The notes: generated by a model not told the origin, from the letters alone. DNA of 42,987 nt from JAAYJM01 sp964499465 (GCA_964499465.1 CAZCLJ010000004.1:1-42987); one strand, 5' to 3'; numbered from the stretch's first letter, positions 9,494 through 20,309 are shown. Numbers and translations are program-made.

Positions 9494-9880
9494 CTAAGTC
9501 CTTTCTTGATTGAAATCGGGAGAACTTATTTCCTCTTTATTCTTCATTCTAAGCAAAACAGTGGTAATAAGTTCAATTAAAAATCCATAAATCATACCAA
9601 GAAAAATGAAACCGAAAAACAAAAGTATTTGATTTTGACATTCATTCGAAAATACATTGAAAGCAAGCGGCAAAGAAAATAAGCCACCAAGCACTATGCC
9701 ATGCAGCCACCAATCCATTTTCAGTTTACTTATTCCAATTGCAAAACCAAGCAATGCCCTTGAAAGCAAAATTGAAATGAACGACCCGATTGCCAAAGCT
9801 TCCTCGCTCTGATGAGACATTTGAGTACAAATAACTCCGAAGATTACTCCTAATATCGTTGTTGTAATTATTCGTTTCAT
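9494..9880 (-). CDS. Small hydrophobic membrane protein, unknown function
   Basis: A 128-aa protein that I do not recognise. I chose the start at 9880 because it is preceded by AAAGGGAT at good spacing and gives MKRIITTTILGVIFGVI; an upstream in-frame start at 9952 lacks this. Four hydrophobic helices can be seen: about 5-22, 31-52, 60-78 and 88-112, with glycines in the helices and a charged tail (KNKEEISSPDFNQERT). It stands alone between repeat blocks, divergent from the heparinase-like gene. Confidence 0.7.
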   Translation of the reverse strand: MKRIITTTILGVIFGVICTQMSHQSEEALAIGSFISILLSRALLGFAIGISKLKMDWWLHGIVLGGLFSLPLAFNVFSNECQNQILLFFGFIFLGMIYGFLIELITTVLLRMKNKEEISSPDFNQERT

Positions 9881-10035
9881 TTTATCCCTTTCATTTAAAA
9901 GTTCTAATATTTTAAAGTTTAATTTAAAAAATATTCCTCTTCTTTCAAACAAAATTCTTTTATATTTAAAGTATAAGAATAATTAATTATTTTTGTTATA
10001 AAGAAATAGATGAATTTAACTATTAAAGTATTAAA

Positions 10036-12474
10036 TTGATAGAATTTTATAAATTTCGGAAAATCTGGAAAATCTCAAAAAAAGCTGCATTAGAAAAAGC
10101 AATGGAGCGTTTTTTCCGATTAATACATTCTTTCCATTCCAAGCGAAGTGAGGAATCCATCACCTCTTGTAATGCTGAACGTAGTGAAGAATCTATCTTA
10201 TCTTGTCATTCTGAACGAAGTGAAGAATCTATCTTATCTTGTCATTCTGAACGAAGTGAAGAATCCAGAAAAACCTTGTCGCAACCATTTTCCTCTGGAT
10301 TCTTCGCTGCGCTCAGAATGACAGGAAATGGAAATGAAAGTCTTCATTTCTATTTCTCTCCACCTCCCATTTATGATTTATTAGAAAAAAAAGAAGAAAT
10401 TACATATCTTTCGGAAAAATACCTAAATAATGAGTTTTCTCTGTTTGGAAGTGATTGGAAAAAAGTTCATTTAATTACAGAAAATAACGAGAAAAAGATT
10501 GACTGGCACTACGACATATTAACTGATTTTATGTGGGATAGTTCAATTTTAGGAAAAAAAATAGAACTAAATCAAGCAGAAGGTATAGACATAAAAAACA
10601 TCTGGGAACTTGGCAGGATGCAGCATCTTCTGATTTTTCCTTATGCTTCTATCCTTGCTCAAAAAAGCACAAAATACCTTAAAAGCCCAAACGTATATTT
10701 CGAAGCATTTCAAAAGCAGATTTTAGATTTTATTCAATCGAATAAATATAATTACGGTGTTCACTGGTCGGTCGCAATGGAAGTGGCTATTAGAGCAGTA
10801 AACTGGCTGCTTGCTTATGATTTTTATAAAAATGCCAATTTTAAGTTTACTCAACAATTTAATACAACTTTTTCAAAAAGTTTGTTAGAACATCTTGTAT
10901 TTATCTGCGAAAATTTAGAGTGGAGCAACGGAATAAGAGGTAACCACTACCTCGCTAATATTGTTGGAATGTTGTTTCTTTCTGCCTATCTCCCAATAAA
11001 TGAGTTTACAAATAAAACACTCTTCTTTGCTATACAGGAACTTTGCAATGAAATCCTTTATCAATTCAATGAGGACGGCAGCAATTTTGAAGGAAGTACC
11101 TGCTATCATTACTTTTCTACAGAAATTCTTTTATCTGGTTTAGCTATTGCTTTGTCTTTAAAGGAAGAAAAAATCAAGAAACTTTTTGAAATTGAACCCT
11201 GCAATTTTATAAAGAAAAAAAAGATTAATTCATTAAAAGCACAGCATTTTTTAATTAACGAAAAAGATTTTACACTTGACTTAAAACCGATTATTTATGA
11301 AAGAATAAATAGAATATTTGATTTTTCCTTTAATCTGCTAAAAAATGACGGGCGCGTTGAGCAAATTGGCGATAATGACAGCGGATTTTTTGCTAGTGCT
11401 GATATTTATAGTTTTTTAAATATAATTATAAATCAGAAAAAGAATAGTAATTTTAGAAGCATTGAATATAAAAAAATCCCCCCTACCCCCCTTTTTAAAA
11501 GGGGGGATAATATCTTAAGTTCTGTAGACTTATCTCAATTTATTGAAAATAGTTTCCCCCCTTTTTCAAAGGGGGGTAGGGGGGATTTTCTTAATTCTAT
11601 TTATAACCTAATACCAGTTTATAGTATTTGTAATTATTTTAAGAATATACAATTAAAAACAAAGCCCTATTTCTTTTACAAAGATTTCGGTATTTACATA
11701 AAGAGAACTGAAACATACTTCGCTACAATCCGCTGTGGAAACATCGGTCAAAAAGGGAAAGGCGGACACAGCCATAATGACCAGCTTTCTTTCACATTAA
11801 ATATTTTTGGAAAAGACATAATTGCTGACCCCGGAACATTTTCCTATACCGGCTACCCAAAAATGAGGAATTTATTCCGTTCCACCGCCTACCACAATAC
11901 GCTCTCTGTTGATGGATTAGAACAGAACGAATGGGCTGAAAACAATCTTGACGACCTATTTTGGTTGAAAACTGACAGAACAAAAGCAAAAGCCATTGAA
12001 TACACTAATGATAAATTTGTTGGCGAGCATTGTGGATTTGGGGAACCTCATCAACGCGAAATTCATTTTTTTGCTCAATATATTGAAGGAACCGATATTT
12101 GCAAAATTAAAGGGAAAAAGAAAGTTAGTTTTCATTTATCTCCTGATGTTATTATTGAATCCTGTGATGCTGAACGTAGTGAAGAATCCAGAAAAGTAAT
12201 TGGAAAAACTTCTTGTCATTCTGAACGTAGTGAAGAATCTCACAAGTCATTGTTAACACTAAATTTGAGATTCTTCACTTCGTTCAGAATGACAGACAAA
12301 CAACATTATATTGAAATAATACTTACTTTCAGCAATGGTGCTTGCTTTATTGAAGATTATTATTTTTCACCCGGCTACAATCAAATAAAAAAATCTAAAA
12401 GAATTGTAATAGAATTTGACAAAGAAAAGTTAAATTGGAAATTGCAATTTTGCAAAAAAGAAAAAAATGTTTAA
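10036..12474 (+). CDS. Heparinase II/III-like polysaccharide lyase family protein with three repeat insertions
   Basis: An 812-aa protein with the hallmarks of the heparinase II/III family: an alpha-toroid region with WSVAMEVAIRAVNWLLAY (about 239-256), NGIRGNHYLANI and DGSNFEGSTCYHYFSTE, then a beta-sandwich with GGHSHNDQLSF (candidate catalytic His region), DPGTFSYTGYPKMRNLFRST and YHNTLSVDGLEQNEW. Related proteins in polysaccharide biosynthesis clusters act on uronic-acid polymers; the substrate here is unknown. Three segments (about residues 34-98, 480-518 and 710-754) are translations of intergenic repeats (SERSEES and IPPTPLFKRG types). Removing them leaves about 660 aa, close to what I expect for the family. 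The start is a TTG at 10036; the first ATG is at 10102. The N-terminal helix upstream of the first insert looks genuine, favouring the TTG. No signal peptide is evident. Confidence 0.85.
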   Translation: MIEFYKFRKIWKISKKAALEKAMERFFRLIHSFHSKRSEESITSCNAERSEESILSCHSERSEESILSCHSERSEESRKTLSQPFSSGFFAALRMTGNGNESLHFYFSPPPIYDLLEKKEEITYLSEKYLNNEFSLFGSDWKKVHLITENNEKKIDWHYDILTDFMWDSSILGKKIELNQAEGIDIKNIWELGRMQHLLIFPYASILAQKSTKYLKSPNVYFEAFQKQILDFIQSNKYNYGVHWSVAMEVAIRAVNWLLAYDFYKNANFKFTQQFNTTFSKSLLEHLVFICENLEWSNGIRGNHYLANIVGMLFLSAYLPINEFTNKTLFFAIQELCNEILYQFNEDGSNFEGSTCYHYFSTEILLSGLAIALSLKEEKIKKLFEIEPCNFIKKKKINSLKAQHFLINEKDFTLDLKPIIYERINRIFDFSFNLLKNDGRVEQIGDNDSGFFASADIYSFLNIIINQKKNSNFRSIEYKKIPPTPLFKRGDNILSSVDLSQFIENSFPPFSKGGRGDFLNSIYNLIPVYSICNYFKNIQLKTKPYFFYKDFGIYIKRTETYFATIRCGNIGQKGKGGHSHNDQLSFTLNIFGKDIIADPGTFSYTGYPKMRNLFRSTAYHNTLSVDGLEQNEWAENNLDDLFWLKTDRTKAKAIEYTNDKFVGEHCGFGEPHQREIHFFAQYIEGTDICKIKGKKKVSFHLSPDVIIESCDAERSEESRKVIGKTSCHSERSEESHKSLLTLNLRFFTSFRMTDKQHYIEIILTFSNGACFIEDYYFSPGYNQIKKSKRIVIEFDKEKLNWKLQFCKKEKNV
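10135..10322. repeat. SERSEES-type repeat cluster inside the heparinase-like gene
   Basis: Four direct copies of a unit around GAACGAAGTGAAGAATC, spaced about 42-48 bases, end with an inverted copy (GGATTCTTCGCTGCGCTC then AGAATGACA). All are read in frame with no stop. The same repeat is intergenic at 1-78, 22118-22294, 31249-31334, 35283-35368 and 41378-41462. Confidence 0.9.
11473..11588. repeat. C/G-run inverted repeat inside the heparinase-like gene
   Basis: The left arm (11473-11506) and right arm (11555-11588) are 34-base near-perfect reverse complements built of AAAATCCCCCC, TACCCCCC, a T/A core and GGGGGG. They translate as KIPPTPLFKRG and FPPFSKGGRGDF. The same inverted repeat is intergenic at 41500-41587. 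Confidence 0.9.
12163..12295. repeat. Second SERSEES-type insertion inside the heparinase-like gene
   Basis: Two direct units (GCTGAACGTAGTGAAGAATC and CATTCTGAACGTAGTGAAG) and one inverted unit (GAGATTCTTCACTTCG then TTCAGAATGACA) are translated in frame as part of the C-terminal beta-sandwich region (about residues 710-754). Confidence 0.9.
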
Positions 12475-12519
12475 AACAATTAACACTATTATTTTTAAAT
12501 AAAATTTAAGGAAAATATA

Positions 12520-13761
12520 ATGTTTGGAAAATTAAAAGAGCATTTAACTAACGAGTTAGAGAGCATTAAGGAACAAAAGCTCTATAAATACGAGCGAATT
12601 ATAGAAAGCAGTCAGGGAGCAGAAATTATAGTAAAAGGGAAAAAAGTGCTAAATTTTTGCGCCAACAACTATCTCGGATTGTCATCGCACCCAGAACTAA
12701 TCAAAGCATCTCACGAAGCAATTGACAAAAGGGGCTACGGACTTTCTTCAGTTCGTTTTATCTGCGGAACTCAGGACATTCATAAAGAATTAGAGCAAAA
12801 AGTAAGCAAATTTCTCGGAATGGACGACACAATCCTGTTTTCTTCCTGCTTCGATGCAAACGGAGCAGTTTTTGAACCACTTTTAGATACGCAAGATGCA
12901 ATTATTACAGATGCGTTGAACCACGCTTCAATTATTGATGGTATCCGTCTTTGCAAAGCACAGCGCTGGATTTATCGCCACGGAGATATGAGCGACGAAG
13001 TTGGTATGGACGAAGCAAGCGGGAAAGAATATAAGGGCTTGGAACGCTGTTTAAAAGAAGCACAAAACTGCCGCTTCCGGATGATTGCAACTGACGGCGT
13101 CTTTTCTATGGACGGCGATATTGCAAAGCTAAAGGAAATTGTTGCCTTAGCCGAAAAATACAATGCGATTGTTATGGTGGACGATTCACACGCTTCCGGT
13201 TTTATGGGAAAAACTGGCAGAGGAACTCACGAATTCCACGGTGTTATGGATAAAATCGACATTATCACCACTACTTTCGGAAAAGCACTCGGTGGAGCTT
13301 CCGGTGGTTGCATTTCAGGTCATCAGGAAATTATTGACTGGATGAGAAACAAAGCACGTCCATACCTGTTTTCAAATACTATTGCACCTTCGGTTGCCGG
13401 TGCTACAATTAAAGTTATTGATTTACTTAGCAGTACAACTGAATTACGCGATAAATTAGAAGCTAATATGAAACGTTTCCGCAAGGAAATTGCTGCTGCC
13501 GGCTTCGATATTATCCCCGGCGAGCATCCAATCGTTCCTATTATGTTCGGTAAATATCCCGATTGCTCCAAACTCGCAGTGGATTTTGCCAATATGATGC
13601 TGGAAGAAGGCATTTATGTAACAGCATTTTCTTTCCCAGTTGTTGCAAGAGGAAAAGACCGCATTCGCGTCCAAATTTCTGCTGCCCACAGCAACGAGCA
13701 TATTACAACTGCTATTGCTGCTTTCACAAAAGTTGGTAAAGCGTTAGGAATGATTAAATAA
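12520..13761 (+). CDS. kbl: Glycine C-acetyltransferase (2-amino-3-ketobutyrate CoA ligase)
   Basis: A 413-aa PLP enzyme of the alpha-oxoamine synthase family that cleaves 2-amino-3-oxobutyrate with CoA to glycine and acetyl-CoA in threonine degradation. The family pattern is complete: NFCANNYLGLSSHP (about 45-58), RFICGTQDIHKELE, DALNHASIIDG, the DDSHASGFMG aspartate, and the PLP lysine in TTFGKALGGASGG (about residue 253). Length matches Kbl. Related KBL/BioF/HemA enzymes share this fold, but the RFICGTQ and RMIATDGVFSMDGD segments favour Kbl. No threonine dehydrogenase is adjacent. A weak AAGGAAAA lies 6-7 bases before the ATG. It follows the heparinase-like gene by 45 bases. Confidence 0.93.
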   Translation: MFGKLKEHLTNELESIKEQKLYKYERIIESSQGAEIIVKGKKVLNFCANNYLGLSSHPELIKASHEAIDKRGYGLSSVRFICGTQDIHKELEQKVSKFLGMDDTILFSSCFDANGAVFEPLLDTQDAIITDALNHASIIDGIRLCKAQRWIYRHGDMSDEVGMDEASGKEYKGLERCLKEAQNCRFRMIATDGVFSMDGDIAKLKEIVALAEKYNAIVMVDDSHASGFMGKTGRGTHEFHGVMDKIDIITTTFGKALGGASGGCISGHQEIIDWMRNKARPYLFSNTIAPSVAGATIKVIDLLSSTTELRDKLEANMKRFRKEIAAAGFDIIPGEHPIVPIMFGKYPDCSKLAVDFANMMLEEGIYVTAFSFPVVARGKDRIRVQISAAHSNEHITTAIAAFTKVGKALGMIK

Positions 13762-13818
13762 TGATTAATGATTAATGATTAATTGTTAATTTTTAATTGT
13801 TAATTTTTAATTGTTAAT
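13759..13818. repeat. AT-rich heptamer array beginning at the kbl stop codon
   Basis: Three units of TAATGAT/ATTAATG type start in the TAA stop of kbl, followed by three TTAATTTTTAATTG-like units. A similar array begins exactly at the fliQ stop (42851). Confidence 0.8.
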
Positions 13819-13826
13819 GTGCATTG

Positions 13827-14158
13827 TCATTCCGAACCCCCTTATAAAGAAAGAACTTGATTTAAATAGAGATGACAAAAGGTTTAGATTTTCAACTTTC
13901 GCAAAGTTCTGTGATACTTTTCAAAAGTATTTAGCTCTTTTACTTTGCGAAAGTTTCTTAACTTTCGTAAAGTTTTGATTACAAGAAGTAAAGATGTCAT
14001 TCTGGCGTATGTCAGAATCTATCTTGGTTTTCTCTAAAGAGAATGGACAAAGGAATATTTTAGTCATTAGCTGTTAGTAAAAAGTACTAATAACGAATAA
14101 CTAATGACCAATAAAAACTATTTTTAAGATGGATTCTGACATCTGTCATAATGACAAT
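13827..14158. repeat. Stack of palindromic repeats between kbl and leuS
   Basis: Three units follow each other. 13827-13873 is the GTCATTCCGAACCCCC...ATGACA repeat. 13888-13978 is an array of ACTTTCGCAAAG/CTTTGCGAAAGT units in both orientations, also present at 22381-22458. 13994-14158 is an imperfect inverted repeat with arms GTCATTCTGGCGTATGTCAG and CTGACATCTGTCATAATGAC enclosing a smaller inverted repeat (TTAGTCATTAGC / AATAACTAATGACC). No gene is visible in 13762-14183. Confidence 0.75.
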
Positions 14159-14183
14159 CTAACTACTTGCATATCCCTAACAA

Positions 14184-16733
<2,550 letters not shown>

Positions 16734-16922
16734 ATTTTTCTAACTTATTAATAAATATAAAATACAAAATTAATAAAAACTTAGCAGATTTGCTTAAAAG
16801 AATAATGATATTCAAATTAATATTGGTAAATTGGGAAAATTTTATAAATTTGTGGAAATGGGTGGTGAGAGATTAGAAATGAATTAGGAAACAGTTTTAT
16901 TAAAAGACAATAAACATTGAGA

Positions 16923-18221
16923 ATGTCAAAAAGAAAAGGCATATCTAAGCAAATCAGATTTGAAGTTTTTAAGAGAGATTCATTCAAATGCCAATATTGT
17001 GGTAGAACTGCACCAGATGTTGTATTGGAAATTGACCATATTAAACCAGTAGCAAAAGATGGTGATAATGATATAATGAACTTAATTACTTCTTGTTTTG
17101 ATTGCAATAGAGGAAAAAGTAACAAAACACTTGCAGATAATTCTGTTGTTGAGAAACAAAGAAAGCAATTAGAGTTATTACAAGAAAGAAGAGAGCAAAT
17201 TGAATTAATGTTAGAGTGGAAAAAATCGCTTTCAAGTTTTGAAAGTGATATCGTAGATATGTTAGTTGAATATATAAATACAAAAATACTTCCATCTTCT
17301 CTCAATGACAACGGTAAACGATCAGTTGCTAAATGGCTGAAAAATTTTTCTACTGAAAAAATTCTTGATGCAGTAGATATTTCTGCAAGTAAGTATTTGA
17401 AATACGAAAAAGGTGAACTTGACAGAGAAAGTGCAGAACTTTTTTTTAACAAAATAGGTGGAGTAATGGTTGTAAAAAACCTTCCTCCTATAAAACAAAA
17501 ATTGGTATATATAAAAGGAATTGCAAGAAATAGATTTTCGTATTGGGACGACAGAAAAGGTTCAATCATTCTATCAAACTATATAAATGAACTTAAACAG
17601 CATTATGACGATGAACAATTATTATCAGATTTAGATAACGTAGTTATAAAGCTTACTAAAGAAGTTAATAATTGGAGTGAATGGAAAAACACAATTGAAA
17701 AATGGATTTTAGACATACAGAATTGGGGAAAAAAATCAACCACGATAATTAAGAATGAAAAAGTAATTGAAGATGAATATACACAAGAACAGCTAGAAAA
17801 TTTTGTTTATTATAGATGCGATAAACAGAATGACATAATAAAAGCACTCGAACATATTGCTACTATTTTCCCGAAATATGACAAGCATATATTCAGAGAA
17901 GTACTCAATAATTCTCTAATTGATTTCCTTTCTCTTCATAATGATTTTGAAAACAGTTTAAAGGATAACAATGAAATAGGTAAATATATTAGCAAATACA
18001 TACAACAAACCGAAGTAATTAAAGAATTTATTTTTGACGATAATGATATTGAAAATTTTGGTATGCTTTCTGTTTTATTTGCTATCGTAAATGAACTGTT
18101 ACAAGGAATATTCTATTATTGCTATTATCCAACTATTAATTTAAATCAAGAATATTTAAAGATTATGATAGACATAAATATTATCGAATTGAGAAAAAAT
18201 AAAACTTCAATTATCAATTAA
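16923..18221 (+). CDS. HNH endonuclease with long unclassified C-terminal region
   Basis: A 432-aa protein from the ATG at 16923 (a TTG lies two codons upstream). Residues 11-65 are a classic zinc-bound HNH nuclease: FKRDSFKCQYCG (C23, C26), LEIDHIKPVAKDGDND (D38, H39), NLITSCFDCNRGK (N53, C58, C61). This metal-dependent domain cuts DNA. The remaining 370 residues are Lys/Glu/Asn-rich and helical with no motif I can name (segments near WKNTIEKWILDIQNW and DKHIFREVLNNSLIDFL). A stand-alone HNH protein next to leuS at the edge of a defence island may be a restriction or mobile-element nuclease. No methyltransferase is adjacent; the nearest is 8.7 kb away. Confidence 0.85.
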   Translation: MSKRKGISKQIRFEVFKRDSFKCQYCGRTAPDVVLEIDHIKPVAKDGDNDIMNLITSCFDCNRGKSNKTLADNSVVEKQRKQLELLQERREQIELMLEWKKSLSSFESDIVDMLVEYINTKILPSSLNDNGKRSVAKWLKNFSTEKILDAVDISASKYLKYEKGELDRESAELFFNKIGGVMVVKNLPPIKQKLVYIKGIARNRFSYWDDRKGSIILSNYINELKQHYDDEQLLSDLDNVVIKLTKEVNNWSEWKNTIEKWILDIQNWGKKSTTIIKNEKVIEDEYTQEQLENFVYYRCDKQNDIIKALEHIATIFPKYDKHIFREVLNNSLIDFLSLHNDFENSLKDNNEIGKYISKYIQQTEVIKEFIFDDNDIENFGMLSVLFAIVNELLQGIFYYCYYPTINLNQEYLKIMIDINIIELRKNKTSIIN

Positions 18222-18222
18222 T

Positions 18223-18327
18223 TTATTTCGCGAAATTGAGCAACAAGTGCTTTTAGATGATGATAGTAATGGCTCTCATTTACCAACTTGGTTTAATATT
18301 ATTAATGCATATCAAAAAGAAATGTGA
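18223..18327 (+). pseudogene. Possible C-terminal remnant of a lost gene
   Basis: An open stretch without a start reads LFREIEQQVLLDDDSNGSHL then PTWFNIINAYQKEM and a stop at 18325. It follows the HNH stop immediately in another frame. Residue composition looks protein-like, but I do not recognise the family, and chance is possible in 105 bases. Confidence 0.3.
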
Positions 18328-18335
18328 ATTAGTTT

Positions 18336-18785
18336 ATGTTTAAATCAGAATTAGAAATGTCAAAAAAGTTCGAGAAATTTATTAAAGTAAATTTCGGTAA
18401 AACATACATCAAAGAATATCAAGGTTTGTTTGGTATTCCAGATTTTGTATTCTATTCTAAAGTCAATAATAATATATCTATAATTTCTTTTGAATTAAAA
18501 CTTAAAAACTGGAAAAAAGCAGCAATGCAAGCTTTTAGATACAGAAGTTTTTCAAATGCCTCTTATGTCGTATTATCATCTAGCAATATAAATTCAGCAA
18601 TAAATAATATAGAATTATTTAAACAATATAAAATTGGATTAGCCAAATTTGATGATATTGGAATATTTGAAATTTTATACAAACCTGAGTTATGTTTACC
18701 TTTTTCAGAAATATTAAATTTAAAAATTATTCAAAATATCAATAGTAGAGTTAAATATTCAAAAAATATTGAAATTTTTATATAG
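18336..18785 (+). CDS. Small PD-(D/E)XK-nuclease-like protein
   Basis: A 149-aa protein with the order expected of a restriction-type nuclease core: FGIPDFVFY (D36), then SFELKLKNWKKA (E53-x-K55), then a helix with MQAFRYRSFSNASYVVLSS in which Q65 sits where several PD-(D/E)XK families have a conserved Gln. The spacing of Asp and ExK (about 16 residues) is normal. The rest forms short beta/alpha elements with no other domain, so it is a minimal nuclease or a nuclease-fold accessory protein. It is 114 bases after the HNH gene on the same strand and may work with it, but no partner domain proves that. The start at 18336 is the first ATG; a second in-frame ATG lies at 18357. Confidence 0.6.
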   Translation: MFKSELEMSKKFEKFIKVNFGKTYIKEYQGLFGIPDFVFYSKVNNNISIISFELKLKNWKKAAMQAFRYRSFSNASYVVLSSSNINSAINNIELFKQYKIGLAKFDDIGIFEILYKPELCLPFSEILNLKIIQNINSRVKYSKNIEIFI

Positions 18786-18792
18786 AAATATT

Positions 18793-19105
18793 ATGATTAA
18801 TATGAGCAGAGAAGAACAAGAAGAAAATTACTATATGTTGAAAACCCAGCAAGGATTAAAAGAGTATGTTTTTATGACCCGTTCAGGTTATCGCCATTTC
18901 TTTGTTCTTGGTAAAGATTTTGAAAGACGCTGAAAAGAATTTTATGCGTATTGATGAAATAGACCGTTATGGCTTTGATTTAGAAGAACTACCTATAAGA
19001 CTTGAATATGACAAAGAAAAATGCAAAAACTGGAGTATGGATTTATTTTGGGATAATAATGAGAATAAAGATTTTGTCGGCTTTAGAAGCGAATTATTGA
19101 CTTAA
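18793..19105 (+). pseudogene. Hypothetical protein apparently split by a frameshift
   Basis: A 46-codon frame (18793-18933, MINMSREEQEENYYMLKTQQ through SGYRHFFVLGKDFERR) ends at TGA. An overlapping frame then runs to 19105 (from ATG 18944: MRIDEIDRYGFDLEELPIRL, ending GFRSELLT). Both halves look like coding sequence with acidic, Tyr-rich composition, and neither has a clear independent ribosome-binding site. One base gained or lost near 18905-18935 would join them into a protein of roughly 100 aa. They could also be two tiny genes. The family is not recognised. Confidence 0.45.
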
Positions 19106-19190
19106 TTAATTTACAATTTAAGTCATATAATAATTAATTGAATTTATTAGATATATTATTTTTGTTAATGCTATTCAATCCAAACACCAA

Positions 19191-19250
19191 CCCCCTCTTT
19201 CCCCCAAATAATAAAAACTTGATTTGAACGTATAATTACGTTATATTTGC
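19191..19250 (+). promoter_or_regulatory. Promoter module P1 (drives toxin-antitoxin pair)
   Basis: A C-rich stretch (CCAACCCCCTCTTTCCCCC) is followed by AATAATAAAAACTTGATTTG. TTG at 19219-19221, 20 bases, then TATATTTG at 19242-19249 fit the Bacteroidota -33/-7 consensus exactly. The spacer contains CGTATAATTACG, with inverted arms CGTA/TACG. ATG follows 24 bases after the -7 box. Five near-copies occur in the island. Confidence 0.8.
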
Positions 19251-19273
19251 AGAAAAATAAATGAATTAAAATT

Positions 19274-19531
19274 ATGGAATTAAAACTAACCTTACATTTA
19301 GAAGAAAGTGTGATTGATAGAGCAAAAGAATACGCATCATCACAAAAAAGAAGTTTATCGGATATGATTGAAGCATATCTTAAATCTTTAATTACAAAAA
19401 ACCAAACTCAACCAGTTGAAGAAATTGAAATTTCTCCTTTTGTGAAAAGTTTAAGAACAGGTGTGAAAGTTCCTACAGATTATAATTACAAAAAAGAATA
19501 TACCGATTATTTGGCTGAGAAATATAAATGA
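19274..19531 (+). CDS. Antitoxin, RHH-like (DUF6364-type)
   Basis: An 85-aa protein. Residues 1-42 (MELKLTLHLEESVIDRAKEY then ASSQKRSLSDMIEAYLKSL) have the beta-strand plus two-helix layout of ribbon-helix-helix DNA-binding antitoxins seen with PIN toxins in Bacteroidota. The C-terminal tail (VKSLRTGVKVPTDYNYKKEY) would wrap and inhibit the toxin. The stop overlaps the toxin start by four bases. Antitoxins of this type usually repress their own promoter, and module P1 with its CGTA...TACG repeat directly upstream is the likely operator (inference). A paralogue lies at 29469-29714. Confidence 0.85.
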   Translation: MELKLTLHLEESVIDRAKEYASSQKRSLSDMIEAYLKSLITKNQTQPVEEIEISPFVKSLRTGVKVPTDYNYKKEYTDYLAEKYK

Positions 19532-19950
19532 AAGACAAACTTTTTCTTGATACAAATGTAGTTATTGATTTATTAGGTGAACGTGAACCTTTTTATGAAT
19601 CATCTGCTAAAATCGCAACGCTTGCTGATAGAGGTAAAATAAAAGTAATAGTATCCGCATTAACTTACTCAACGGTATATTACTTACTTTCCAGATTAGA
19701 AGATAAAGAATTAGTTAAAGAAAAAATTAGAAAGTTTAAAGTAATTGCAGAGACATCTGACCTGACCGATAAGATAATCGACAAGGCACTTTCGTCAAAA
19801 TTTAAAGATTTTGAGGATTCATTGCAATACTATTGTGCTGTGGAAATGAACTGTAATATGATAATCACAAGAGACGTTAAAGATTTTAAAGAATCTGAAA
19901 TATTAATTTTAACTCCAAATGAATATTTGAAAAGTTTGAAAAATAAATAA
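19528..19950 (+). CDS. PIN-domain toxin (VapC-like ribonuclease)
   Basis: A 140-aa PIN-domain RNase. The acidic residues that bind the metal are visible: D8 in LFLDTNVVIDLLGERE, Glu in the region near 45, Asp residues in KFKDFEDSLQYYCAVEM (about 90-95) and D in IITRDVKDFKES (about 115). This is the pattern of intact VapC toxins that cut RNA. It overlaps the antitoxin (ATGA) and has no other gene behind it. Compare the broken homologue at 29711-30127, where one codon in the segment after ADRGKIKV became a stop. Confidence 0.88.
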   Translation: MKDKLFLDTNVVIDLLGEREPFYESSAKIATLADRGKIKVIVSALTYSTVYYLLSRLEDKELVKEKIRKFKVIAETSDLTDKIIDKALSSKFKDFEDSLQYYCAVEMNCNMIITRDVKDFKESEILILTPNEYLKSLKNK

Positions 19951-20042
19951 TATTTTCTAAAAAAATTCCATTTTATTAAAGTATTATCACAATAAATAGA
20001 TATATTTTTTCAACATCTCTAAAATTCACTCCCCCATTACCC

Positions 20043-20299
20043 CAGGGCTGATACGTTCTTTGAAATACTCTTTCCAGCCATACGATCAACAAGTTGATAG
20101 TATGGCTTTTGGCAATTTCTTACTGCTTTTTTAGAAAATAATTTATATTTTGAAGCTACTTGTAAAATATTTTCACTTAGTCGATAATTCTTTTTATTGA
20201 ATTTTATATAACTATTTCTATACAAATAAAATACTTAGAACTTATAGCCATACGATCAACAAGTTGATAGTATGGCTATAAAAGAACGTATCAGCCCTG
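20043..20299. mobile_element. 257-bp miniature inverted-repeat element with 10-bp target duplication
   Basis: Perfect 19-bp terminal inverted repeats (CAGGGCTGATACGTTCTTT at the left, its complement at 20281-20299). Directly flanking both ends is CCCATTACCC (20033-20042 and 20300-20309), a 10-bp direct repeat. Just inside each end sits an identical 32-bp palindrome (20076-20107 and 20246-20277; arms AGCCATAC/GTATGGCT and ATCAAC/GTTGAT). The centre is AT-rich. A 62-codon minus-strand frame exists but resembles no transposase. It has split the C-rich part of promoter module P2. A 10-bp duplication and CAGGG ends fit IS4- or ISAs1-like transposases acting in trans (inference). Confidence 0.88.
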
Positions 20300-20309
20300 C
20301 CCATTACCC

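Noticed and set aside
10135..10322. SERSEES segment considered as a genuine protein repeat domain
   Set aside because: The same DNA is found in non-coding positions and in both orientations throughout the window, so it originates as DNA repeat.
17086..17569. Long antisense frames over the HNH gene
   Set aside because: The plus strand carries an exact HNH motif; the antisense frames are hydrophobic shadows of Lys/Glu-rich codons.
20037..20225. 62-codon minus-strand frame in the inverted-repeat element, considered as a transposase fragment
   Set aside because: It spans a terminal palindrome and has no DDE, HUH or helix-turn-helix motif; it is better explained as chance.
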